From: a virus
Virus record (IMG/VR): IMGVR_UViG_3300001720_000025
Coordinates: 980 to 24,872 of that record
Reading direction: 5' to 3' (one strand)
DNA: 23,893 bases
The translations under genes and the position numbers were made by a program. Of this stretch, positions 1 to 7,900 are shown in pieces. The notes under the pieces were generated by a model. That model had not been told where the DNA came from. It made no database searches and worked only from the letters and a program-made list of their open reading frames with translations. Each line of letters begins with the position of its first letter. The stretch's first letter is position 1.

Positions 1-41
1 GCTGTAGGCACAGGCGCTGTAGGCACAGGGGTAGGCACTGG
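1..41 (-). repeat. Tandem 15-bp repeats encoding a Pro-Thr/Val/Ala linker
   Basis: The + strand carries gctgtaggcacagg at 1-14 and again at 16-29, followed by gtaggcactgg at 31-41. On the coding strand these give alternating Pro with Val, Thr and Ala. The 14-mer recurs exactly at 5275-5288, inside the gene for the 1604-residue tail protein. The 11-mer recurs exactly at 4775-4785, inside the 219-residue gene. The repeat continues past the window edge. Confidence 0.8.
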
Positions 42-593
42 ACCTAAACATACGTTATTACCAGCACAATCAAATTTATCTGTTACCGTACCGTCATTAG
101 CTATTAAAAATGTAGCCTCTCCTGTTGCCGGTGAAACTCCAGGTACAGCGTTATAATATTGGTTACTACCTATAAAAGGTAATGTGAGATTTGAGTCTAG
201 CCAAAAATGCTTTGTTCCACAAACTATAGCACTTTCAGTTTGAACATCTGACCATACAGTTACTGGACAGTTTACACAAGAGGTTGGTTTAACTTGTGAG
301 CCGTTTCCTTGTACAGCATTAAATTGCCATGAATAAGAAGTAGGAGGGGTGGCTGAAGGTGCTGGGGTAGGAGCATTACAACTTGAACATCCGTTTAGTC
401 CATAATCTGCTGCGGGATAAACAAACTGTCCGCTATTAGCAGTTCCATATACTCTCCAACAATTACCTACACCTTGACCAGGCGCAAGACCATATATTAA
501 AAAAACATAATTAAATGTTTGCTGTGCCTGAAATTGTGCATCGACAATAACACTTGCGTTATCACAACTTTGTAATTGATAATAAAAAGCCAT
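1..593 (-). CDS. Modular tail/adhesin-like protein with Pro-rich linkers (partial, 3' end outside window)
   Basis: An ATG at 593-591 opens a frame that stays open to the window edge, giving 197 residues and no stop. It begins MAFYYQLQSCDNASV. The layout is beads on a string: a first domain of about 68 residues ending in a CSSC pair, a short Pro/Thr/Ala linker (about 69-83), a second domain (about 84-183, with VNCPVTVW, HFWLDSNLTLPF and FDCAGNNVC), then a second linker with the PVPTPVPTAPVPT pattern that runs off the window. The second domain has the same 'Y/W-x-D-x-x-L/M-T, x-F-x-G-x-N-x-Y-Y' pattern as the C-terminus of the 1604-residue tail protein (4971-9785), and the linker DNA is shared with two upstream genes. 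It follows the modification-enzyme cassette and may have its own promoter in the 47-base gap. Likely a virion surface or receptor-contact protein; exact role unknown. Confidence 0.75.
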   Translation of the reverse strand, partial: MAFYYQLQSCDNASVIVDAQFQAQQTFNYVFLIYGLAPGQGVGNCWRVYGTANSGQFVYPAADYGLNGCSSCNAPTPAPSATPPTSYSWQFNAVQGNGSQVKPTSCVNCPVTVWSDVQTESAIVCGTKHFWLDSNLTLPFIGSNQYYNAVPGVSPATGEATFLIANDGTVTDKFDCAGNNVCLGPVPTPVPTAPVPT

Positions 594-604
594 ACGGATT
601 TATT

Positions 605-640
605 TAACTACAAATTTACAAATTTAATTGCTTGCATCTT
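605..640 (-). promoter_or_regulatory. Candidate Bacteroidetes-type promoter (tandem TAAATTTG)
   Basis: Read on the minus strand, the gap between the dioxygenase stop (641) and the next start (593) contains two copies of TAAATTTG, matching the Bacteroidetes -7 consensus TAnnTTTG. A TTG lies 20 bases upstream of the first copy, at the usual -33 distance. The two copies also form a small dyad of the form AAATTT-GT-AAATTT. In AT-rich DNA this can arise by chance, so support is moderate. Confidence 0.35.
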
Positions 641-1183
641 TTAGAGCAAGAAGCCTGATATCTGAAGAGTATACTTATCTTTCATGCCTGCATTTGCTGA
701 TAAATGAAGTGGTTTAGAATCCCATATGTATCCGTCTCCAGCAGTCCAGTTATCGGATGTTTTCCAAATATTATCTTCTTCAGATTTGTATTGCAACATA
801 TGTCCAACTTTCCAGGGCTCAAGATATATATTAGCTCTTACCTTTGTTCTTTTGTCATCAGGAAACCTTTTGTTTATTTGAAAAAAAGTATCTCTATGTA
901 AAGCAATGGTATTTCCTGGAGGCTGTAATATGCTAGATATAGTTATAACTTCCATTCCAGTTTGTTTTCCTAAGTCTTTAAAATCTACCTGTTTGTCTGT
1001 GTACCATAGCTGTTGAATTACAGTATTATCTTTAGTATATGTTTCTCCTAAACCATATTCTTCGTGTATGTCTGTTAGCTCATCAAGCTGATGCGCCAAA
1101 CAAGTTCCTTTATGAACTGAATAGTCTTGCATTGGAGGTAAAAAATAACTCCAATCATAATCTAATTTTATTTTCTTTAACAT
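641..1183 (-). CDS. 2OG-Fe(II) dioxygenase, Asp/Asn-hydroxylase-like
   Basis: A 180-residue protein in the cupin/double-stranded beta-helix dioxygenase class, which hydroxylates substrates using Fe(II), 2-oxoglutarate and O2. The iron-binding facial triad is visible as H96-x-D98 (ALHRDTFF) and a distal H160 (KPLHLSANAG). Lys170, ten residues after the distal His, is where the 2-oxoglutarate carboxylate is usually held. The sequence between them (VRANIYLEPW, then NWTAGDGYIWD) and the H-x(3)-N after the distal His resemble the aspartyl/asparaginyl beta-hydroxylase-like group rather than the P4H-like enzyme at 3684-4283. Its ATG overlaps the carbamoyltransferase stop by one base (TAATG), so translation is coupled. 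It is the last of four linked modification genes. The substrate is not known; a virion protein side chain or a sugar are both possible. Confidence 0.75.
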   Translation of the reverse strand: MLKKIKLDYDWSYFLPPMQDYSVHKGTCLAHQLDELTDIHEEYGLGETYTKDNTVIQQLWYTDKQVDFKDLGKQTGMEVITISSILQPPGNTIALHRDTFFQINKRFPDDKRTKVRANIYLEPWKVGHMLQYKSEEDNIWKTSDNWTAGDGYIWDSKPLHLSANAGMKDKYTLQISGFLL

Positions 1184-2643
1184 TATAATATATATTTATT
1201 GGTTATTACTTCATCTACTCCTGTGTTTTCTTTCATCCACATAGCCTCTTTATAAGTGTTTAATATTGGTTTACCTTGAATATTAAAAGAGGTATTTAAT
1301 AATACAGGGTGATACTCTAGCAGGTCATATATAAATTTATTTTGTTTTTCAGTAACTGTTTGAAGCCTACAAGTTTTATCTACATGGGTTATTCCAGGAA
1401 ACTGACCGTCTTTTACTTTTACATTGTGAGTCATCCACCTGTGCCTGCCATAAGACTTAAAATATTTATGGGCATCTTCTTCTCTACACACTCCAGCAAA
1501 AGGTCTAAACCACTCTCTGTTTTTTACCTCTGAGTTTAATCTTTCTTTTACTCCTTGTTTGGGCGTACAAAGTATAGAGCGATTGCCTAAAGCTCTAGCA
1601 CCGTGTTCTGCTCGTCCTTGTACTAATCCTATTATCTTACCCTGTAATAGCATTTGAGACACTTCACTTGTGCTTATATCTTTACCCTTAGGCATATCAT
1701 CGTATGGTTCAGAGCCTAGGTAAGCACTGTCTAAGGGCACAGAAGGTTTAATTAAACTCAACAAACATCCTAATGCTATACCTCTATCATCTGAATTGGG
1801 AGAAACAAAAGCTTTGTATGTGGTGTTGTTTAATATATTCATAGCGCCACCACCAGCAAATTGTATTTCTCTATCTGGATATTTAAATATAAATGGCAAT
1901 ACAATATCGGCAAAGTTTTTTTCAAACATATACTGATTAGCATAGGCAAGGTCTTTAGATTTTTCATCTTTTTGATGACAACCACAAAACATTTCTGACC
2001 AATTTTGATGAGCTTTATCTACCTCGTTGCTGTTACTCATGTCATATAAACGAGTTACATATCCAAACATTTCATCATCTCTTTTTCCATATGATGATAG
2101 CCCCATAGCTTTTCCGGCATAAGTTAAATTACCAAACCACCAATCTCTTTCTCTTACTATGTCGCCCATATAATGACCTAGAGCTGCATAGGGAACACAT
2201 AAATCTTTTTCTGATTGATGTATAAGTTGAGGCTCTTGTCCTTTACTTCCTAAATAAATATTAAAATGCCCATTGTCAGAACCGCCATCAAAAGAAACAA
2301 TTAACGACTCCTGCACTACACTATGATACATTACATTACAAGCGTGCGCCACATGATGTGGAACATAAACAATATTGTTAGCTCTAAGGTGTTGAGTTTG
2401 GTCTTGAGGCCAAGAGTTTATCATAGCAAAATCATACTCTTTTGCACCGTGCTTAAATTCAAAGTAATCTAATATTTCATTTAAAACTTCAATAGGATTT
2501 AGTATAGGATGATAAAAGAAAAAAGCTGCATTTTTTATTTGCACCCATCTTTCTAGCTCAACCACCTCAAGTATATCTCCGCCATAAGATATTGCCACTG
2601 CTGCATTATGCGACCCGTGTATGCCTAAATTAAATTTTGCCAT
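1183..2643 (-). CDS. NodU/CmcH/TobZ-family O-carbamoyltransferase
   Basis: A 486-residue protein, somewhat shorter than TobZ. The family makes carbamoyl-adenylate from carbamoyl phosphate and ATP, then transfers the carbamoyl group to a hydroxyl, usually on a sugar or antibiotic. Hallmarks are in order: the N-terminal Kae1-like motif LGIHGSHNAAVAI; the metal-binding HHVAH (about 96-100); DGGSDNGH (119-126); AGGGAMN (263-269); DDRGIALG (about 285-292); the C-terminal YrdC-like/Carbam_trans_C signature GRAEHGARALGNRSIL (343-358); FRPF (379-382); and LLNTSFN (448-454). I chose the ATG at 2643 because MAKFNLGIHGSHN is the natural family N-terminus; an ATG at 2727 would add 28 unrelated residues and lie deep in the upstream gene. 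It overlaps the glycosyltransferase by 14 bases and the next dioxygenase by one. All catalytic blocks seem intact. Confidence 0.92.
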   Translation of the reverse strand: MAKFNLGIHGSHNAAVAISYGGDILEVVELERWVQIKNAAFFFYHPILNPIEVLNEILDYFEFKHGAKEYDFAMINSWPQDQTQHLRANNIVYVPHHVAHACNVMYHSVVQESLIVSFDGGSDNGHFNIYLGSKGQEPQLIHQSEKDLCVPYAALGHYMGDIVRERDWWFGNLTYAGKAMGLSSYGKRDDEMFGYVTRLYDMSNSNEVDKAHQNWSEMFCGCHQKDEKSKDLAYANQYMFEKNFADIVLPFIFKYPDREIQFAGGGAMNILNNTTYKAFVSPNSDDRGIALGCLLSLIKPSVPLDSAYLGSEPYDDMPKGKDISTSEVSQMLLQGKIIGLVQGRAEHGARALGNRSILCTPKQGVKERLNSEVKNREWFRPFAGVCREEDAHKYFKSYGRHRWMTHNVKVKDGQFPGITHVDKTCRLQTVTEKQNKFIYDLLEYHPVLLNTSFNIQGKPILNTYKEAMWMKENTGVDEVITNKYIL

Positions 2644-3694
2644 AATATAATTCACCCCAAAGGTCTTGCCAGTTGTAAGGTTCTGACTCCCAAGGGTATT
2701 TATTGTACTTAATTTCTTTTCTGTCAAAGTTTAAAGACTTTCTGTGATGGTCTATTTTACCATTGTAGCCTCTAACTATATTTATGTAGTCACTATATGT
2801 GGACATCCTAGAACCATAAAAGTTTTTAGCATTTGCACATATAATAGTGTCTAAAACTAACTCATGGCTTTTGCTAGACTGTGTTAAGTCTTTTAAGAAA
2901 ATAGTATTATATTTTTCTTTTAAAAAATCAAACATTGATAAGTCAGGTTCATCAGTGGCTATGTATAAAGGTACTGATTTTCTGACAGTTCCATCTAATA
3001 ATGTTTCAAGATTCTTATAAAGGTCTTCTGTCCATTGTGTCTGTGTATATTTAAAATCTCCTCTTCTTATATGCACAGCGTCATAATCACCGGGCATAAG
3101 TTTGTTTGACTCTACAAAAAACTCTTCTCTAAACCTTATACCATCTTTTACTTTTTGCTGTATTATTTTTCTTGCTTTATCGTTAGGAGGATATACATGG
3201 TATCCAAAATGTCCTAATAAATTTCTAGGAAAATGTATGATTTTATCTTTACACATAATATCATATAAAAATTCTCTGCTGTCACAATTAAATTCGTTAA
3301 AGTGATTTATATCTTCTATACCATGATATATAAGACCTTTACCTATAAACTTTTGAGGCCCCCAGTTTATGTCTGTATCGTTAAACATAACACATTTTAT
3401 ATCTTTACATATACCATCATAGTTTTGTATGTCGGAAGAATAGTTTACAAGGTCAGTATCTTTATAATCGATACAATCAAAATTATCTGTAAAAGCTTTT
3501 TTATCTAGTATTTCCCAGATATCCCAAAAAGTTTTTTTGTCGTGATGCTCTGCTAAAAATAAACAATACCCTGGAGGAGGTAATATAATTTTTCTTCCTG
3601 AAACATATGACATAGCGCCAACCATCTCATAGCACATCCGAATATTATTAAAACCACCCCACCACCAATCAAAAGATATATACCTATCCTTCAT
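2630..3694 (-). CDS. O-fucosyltransferase-like glycosyltransferase
   Basis: A 354-residue protein with three signatures of the GDP-fucose protein O-fucosyltransferase / NodZ / FUT8 superfamily: an N-terminal WWGGFNNIRM with a following GRKIILPPPG (about residues 11-42); the donor-binding motif VHIRRGDF (207-214); and a C-terminal ANAKNFYGSRMSTYSDYI with VRG close behind (about 287-308). These are the blocks that contact GDP-sugar in the family. I chose the ATG at 3694, which overlaps the upstream dioxygenase stop by 11 bases. An ATG at 3796 would add 34 residues read only from inside that gene. No signal peptide or membrane segment, so a cytoplasmic enzyme acting before virion assembly or on a soluble acceptor. 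Whether the donor is GDP-fucose and whether the acceptor is Ser, Thr, hydroxyproline or a glycan cannot be read from the sequence. Confidence 0.8.
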   Translation of the reverse strand: MKDRYISFDWWWGGFNNIRMCYEMVGAMSYVSGRKIILPPPGYCLFLAEHHDKKTFWDIWEILDKKAFTDNFDCIDYKDTDLVNYSSDIQNYDGICKDIKCVMFNDTDINWGPQKFIGKGLIYHGIEDINHFNEFNCDSREFLYDIMCKDKIIHFPRNLLGHFGYHVYPPNDKARKIIQQKVKDGIRFREEFFVESNKLMPGDYDAVHIRRGDFKYTQTQWTEDLYKNLETLLDGTVRKSVPLYIATDEPDLSMFDFLKEKYNTIFLKDLTQSSKSHELVLDTIICANAKNFYGSRMSTYSDYINIVRGYNGKIDHHRKSLNFDRKEIKYNKYPWESEPYNWQDLWGELYYGKI

Positions 3695-4283
3695 AAGGAG
3701 TAAAGGGTTCTGCGTAAGTAAAGTGCGTGTATATATTGTCAAAGTAAGTTCCTTGATATTCATCAAGTCTTCCGTGCATACAACATCCAGATTCAAACAT
3801 CATCATTTGACCAGGTTCTACGTCTACACCCCACCACTGTTTGTCGTGGTCTTGAATGTTTAAATTCCAAGGAGCATCTTTTCCAAGAGTAATACTTGAA
3901 GCCACATGATGCGTATCTTGTCTGTCAAAATGTGCATCAAAAATAGTATTTGCACTATAGCTTCTTACTCCATATACCACCGCTGGTTTTAAGATTCTGC
4001 CGCACCACTCTTCATGTAGGTCTAACATTGTGGCTTTTATAAAATCAACTTTATCTTTATATTGATTTATGTCTTGTAAAAAACTTACTTGTTTTGAATA
4101 TGTTCCTTTGCCAGGATAATTTTCTTCTTTAAATTTAGCCCTATCATAAAAATCAACAAGTATGCTATATACCGCTGGAGGGACATCTAATACTTGAAAA
4201 CCTTTTTTAGTTGCTCTTGTTATTGGCTCTAATGGATTAGGGTCATATGGTATATACTCCCTTTCTTCTTTTATTAGTATCAT
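3684..4283 (-). CDS. Prolyl-4-hydroxylase-like 2OG-Fe(II) dioxygenase
   Basis: A 199-residue protein with the P4H-type core: YGVRSYSANTIFDAHFD gives H118-x-D120, VEPGQMMMFESG is the strand and turn before the distal His, and CCMHGR gives H170. Downstream, GTYFDNIYTHF matches the ending of P4H-like enzymes that carry H-G-R. The position ten residues after the distal His, a Lys in animal P4H, is a Tyr here; Arg172 in HGR is a possible replacement for 2-oxoglutarate binding. Prolyl hydroxylases act on Pro in Pro-rich peptides. Notably, the gene directly upstream, 19 bases away, encodes a protein with about 100 residues of X-Pro dipeptides. It is the first gene of the coupled four-gene cassette. 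The function call rests on motifs; the substrate is inferred. Confidence 0.78.
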   Translation of the reverse strand: MILIKEEREYIPYDPNPLEPITRATKKGFQVLDVPPAVYSILVDFYDRAKFKEENYPGKGTYSKQVSFLQDINQYKDKVDFIKATMLDLHEEWCGRILKPAVVYGVRSYSANTIFDAHFDRQDTHHVASSITLGKDAPWNLNIQDHDKQWWGVDVEPGQMMMFESGCCMHGRLDEYQGTYFDNIYTHFTYAEPFTPYEG

Positions 4284-4302
4284 GATTATATTTAATTAAA
4301 TT

Positions 4303-4962
4303 TTAATAACAGATTGAAGTTGGTGAGCCAATGTTTCCGGTGCTTGGACTCATGGTTACTGTATTAACTTGAGCGCAAATTGTTTGAGCTGGCTGACCTT
4401 GAGGAATGGTTCTACTTGCTGAGGAACCATTACACGCTGTGTAATAGAAAAAAACTGTGTTAGAGCTACTATTACTTATTTGATAGTTATAGCAAGTAGC
4501 AGTTGGAGCTGGCGCAGGAACTGGTACAGGCACAGGCTCAGGAGCTGGTTCAGGCACAGGTACATAAACAGGCACTGTTACTGGCGCTGGAACTGGAGTC
4601 GGTATGGGCACAGGTGAAATAGGCACTGGACTAGGCGCTACTGGCGCAACTGGACTAGGACTAGGACTAGGAGTAGGGCTCGGTGCTACTGGTGCTACTG
4701 GACTAGGCACTGGACTCGGTGCTACTGGCGCTGGTGCAGGAGCTGGTACAGGCACGGGTATAGGTGCTGTAGGCGTAGGCACTGGTGTAGGCACAGAGCA
4801 AGACTGCCCTGCAAATAATACACCAGATACTTGTTGTCTTACAATAGTGTCGTCAGAATAAAATCCATTTGCAGAAACAGTAGACAAAGCAGCGTCATCA
4901 TAAACTGTTGTTGCGTTTGTAAAACTTGCTGTGTCAAAATAATATGTTCCTAATGATGCCAT
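4303..4962 (-). CDS. Proline-rich (X-Pro repeat) tail/adhesin-like protein
   Basis: A 219-residue protein in three parts. Residues 1-54 are a small domain (YDDAALSTVSANGFYSDD) similar to modules in the 1604-residue tail protein (4971-9785) and in the partial gene at 1-593. Residues about 56-154 are nearly unbroken X-Pro dipeptides where X is Ala, Val, Ser, Thr, Ile or Glu. Residues about 155-219 form a Cys-containing beta-type domain (CYNYQISN, YYTACNG, QTICAQVN) of a kind seen in surface proteins of Bacteroidetes and their phages. The start lies eight bases after the stop of the 1604-residue tail protein, so it is probably part of the tail. The Pro tract should be an extended stalk. It is immediately followed by the prolyl-hydroxylase-like gene, which makes it the first candidate substrate. 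Function otherwise unknown. Confidence 0.85.
   Translation of the reverse strand: MASLGTYYFDTASFTNATTVYDDAALSTVSANGFYSDDTIVRQQVSGVLFAGQSCSVPTPVPTPTAPIPVPVPAPAPAPVAPSPVPSPVAPVAPSPTPSPSPSPVAPVAPSPVPISPVPIPTPVPAPVTVPVYVPVPEPAPEPVPVPVPAPAPTATCYNYQISNSSSNTVFFYYTACNGSSASRTIPQGQPAQTICAQVNTVTMSPSTGNIGSPTSICY
4503..4797 (-). repeat. Low-complexity X-Pro coding repeat
   Basis: About 295 bases of degenerate 6-bp units on the + strand (ggcact, ggtgct, ggagct, ggacta), encoding alternating Pro and Ala/Val/Ser/Thr. Some blocks recur, for example actggactaggc- and ggtgctactgg-type strings. Such arrays can expand or contract by slippage or recombination, so stalk length may vary between relatives. Confidence 0.85.
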
Positions 4963-4970
4963 TTTTTAAT

Positions 4971-7900
4971 TTAATTGCAGACACCTGCGGTGTCTATATT
5001 TGATGCTGTTCCTAAATCTGTCATTCTGAAAATTCCTTGTGACTGTCCATAACCTTGATTTGGTTGTCTTATACCAAAGTAATTATTTGCACCTTGGAAT
5101 AGTTGAGTCATTGCTTGGTCTGTATAAAATTGCGTATTGTTTGCAAATGTTGTAGTAAACGAACTAGAACTACTATACAGTGCATTTGAAGAAAACGGAC
5201 AAGTTGAAGGGCTAGTAGCTGTTCCTGTTCCGGGCTCTATAAGCCATGTATAAACAGACACAACTGGCGCTGGTGCTGTAGGCACAGGTGTAGGACTAAA
5301 GCTACATCCAGTGCACGCATCACTACTACTTGTGTTTGAGTAACATAATTCAGCAGATGTAGAGTTTCTATAATCCCATATTAAATACAAGAAATTACCA
5401 CCTACTGGCAATGTAAAGTCAGCTAAGTATTGAGTAGGGTTAGTAGAACTTACAATAGGAGTAGCTTCTGTAGATGTAGATAATAAATTATTTATATCTG
5501 TTGCATTATTGCCGTAGTATGTACTTGTTCTTAAATATCTAAACTCATTATTTGCGGAGTTGAACACAAAATTATCAAAGTTCTGTTTTCTACTTATAAT
5601 AGAAACTGTAGCTCCATCTCCAGGAATTTTCCCTGCTCCTTGAGGCCCTGATACTTCTGAAAAATTAGACACTATAGGATTTGTTGTACTTGATGAAAAC
5701 TCTATTTGTGTAGGATGCGGAGGTGAATTAAATGTTCCATCTGTCCATCTGTAGTCATTTGTTATAAATAGTCCTGCATCTGCATTACTTGTAACTGTAA
5801 CATTAAATACAGTCATGTTTACAGCTTGAGGACAGCCTGTAGTTATTTCTATAGTATCGGGCAATAAACTGTCTTGTGTTACTGTTAGAGATACTGTGCT
5901 AGAAGTAACACTGTTTTTATTAAAAGTAAGTTTCCCACTTTGGTATACCGTACCCGTAGTATGAGAAACACCATCGTAGACTGCTGTAATTGTATATCCT
6001 GTTCCTGTCAATGGCATTTCAGTAACTATATCATCACTGTTTAATTCTGTAACTGTATTCTGACTTACCTCGGTAACTATATTATCAAAACCTTCAAATG
6101 GTATAATGTAATCTATATCAACAAGACCTAACAAATTACCTACGTCAACGCAATAAGTAAAACTTACAGACGGCATAATAGTTAAGTTCCTCGTGGTATC
6201 ACAAGGGAAACATTCTGTGCTTACCGGAGGCAAAAGAATATTAGAGTGTAATACATATTCATTCATGTATGGGTCAAATCCCCCTAGCTTTTGAGTTGTA
6301 AATGCTTGTATAAATAAATCTCTAAACCATGAGCGCATACCTAGCTCTGATATAACCTGAAGCTGCTCATCTCTACCGCCTATCCCCACTAAATTTATTA
6401 CTGCTCCTCTTTTAGAATCAGTAAAATATTTGTTAGGACCCCATACCGAAAAGCTTTCAGGGTTTTCACTAATACCATACTCTTCTATTCTAGCAATTTG
6501 TTTTCCTAATACTTCAGGAACTGCCGTAACAACACCTCCGCCAACAGCATCACTTAATAGGTTTACTCCAGCCAACACATAAGAAATTTTGTCTTCTTGC
6601 AGAGTTAGTATGTCGGTTTTTCTTCCATACAATAATTGAATAGGACCAAATGAATCCTCTAACGGTTTAAAGTTTAATAATCCAAGATTAAACTCATTAA
6701 ACTTGTTTACATTTGTTTCATCATTATATACGCCACTATAAGTTAAATCTGCAAATCTGTGCGCTTGTTTATAATCTACGTTTGAAGTAGAGGTGACTCT
6801 TTCTCCTATGTTTAAAGTTTTTCCTGTAATAGAATCTAAAACCTTATAACTTTCTACTCCATTTCCAAAAGTAAAACAATCATAAAACTCTGTATCAACT
6901 ATAGCTGATTGACTAGATGTTTGTGTTTGTACATTTCCAGTATGCATTCCGTCTGCACTTATAGAAAAAGATAAATGGTTTTCATACCATACATCTGGAA
7001 GAGCATCTGTAGGTGGTGTTTCAAAAACAACAATTGAATCGGCTCTATAAACCTGTATGTCTGCTGTAACTGTAGAGCGTCTTTTAGCTCTTGACAATGT
7101 GCCTCCGCATCTTACTGTACCAGTAATTAATAATGTTAACTGATTAGTTGATGAGTCTCTGTAAAATTTATAATAATTAGTGCCTTCAGCAGTAGAAATA
7201 TTTGTAGGAGAACTAGCTGTGCCAGACTCATAAGTATTTGTTATGCTACCTGTATTACCTCCAACCTCCGTAACTGCATTATTTAACACTACCTCCGCAT
7301 TATCTCCATTCCACCAGTCTTGCATATTTGCATAAGTAGTTGAAGATATAAGCTCTACGTTTAATTCGCTTATTCTGCGCTCGCATTTAGCGTTTCCTTG
7401 ACCTACTCCAAGTCTTTCTTGTCTAATAGACAATACAATCCTACTCCCTGACGGAACAGTATAATCTACATACTGACCTCCTGGAGTAGCAGGGTCTGAG
7501 TTCATTGGATAGGATAAAATAGGATATTGATTAGCGCTATTTTCAATAGCTGTTAATGAGCCTGGAGTTATTATATCATCATCTCCCCTAACTGTAGAAA
7601 AATTATTAGGATTTATCTTCATGTAAGTGCCGGCAGGTGATATAATGTCAGCACCCGCTGCATCTTTTAAAAAGTCTGCTGACTTAGCTTCTTTTTCTAA
7701 TACAGTTGCTTCAACACACCTTAATATAGGACCATTACTATCTGACTTTACAAAATACCTGTCTCCGGTTTCTACTTTATTCGCATTCTCTCCTTCTAAT
7801 AAAAAATAGGTAGCATTACTTAAAGGGTCTTGATAAAAAATATTTGAGTATATAGTATCGTATGTAGATTCAGAAGGATTAAGAACAAACTTATACCTTG

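Noticed and set aside
2644-2727. Longer start for the carbamoyltransferase at 2727
   Set aside because: The added 28 residues are unrelated to the family and overlap the glycosyltransferase gene; ATG 2643 gives the family N-terminus.
3695-3796. Longer start for the glycosyltransferase at 3796
   Set aside because: The extension is read only from within the dioxygenase gene, and ATG 3694 gives the usual short coupling overlap.
641-4283. Cassette as a DNA hypermodification pathway
   Set aside because: Dioxygenases, glycosyltransferases and carbamoyltransferases do occur in phage base-modification clusters, but these dioxygenases look P4H/Asp-hydroxylase-like rather than TET/JBP-like, and no methyltransferase, thymidylate-synthase-like or base kinase gene is nearby. 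It remains the main alternative, not excluded.
4604-4861. Plus-strand frame encoding a Gly/Thr/Ala-rich protein
   Set aside because: It is the antisense shadow of the X-Pro coding repeat; its composition follows from the reverse complement of CCN codons.
1-5300. Diversity-generating retroelement or CRISPR array from the repeats
   Set aside because: There is no reverse transcriptase, template/variable repeat pair or regular repeat-spacer structure; the repeats are coding Pro linkers.
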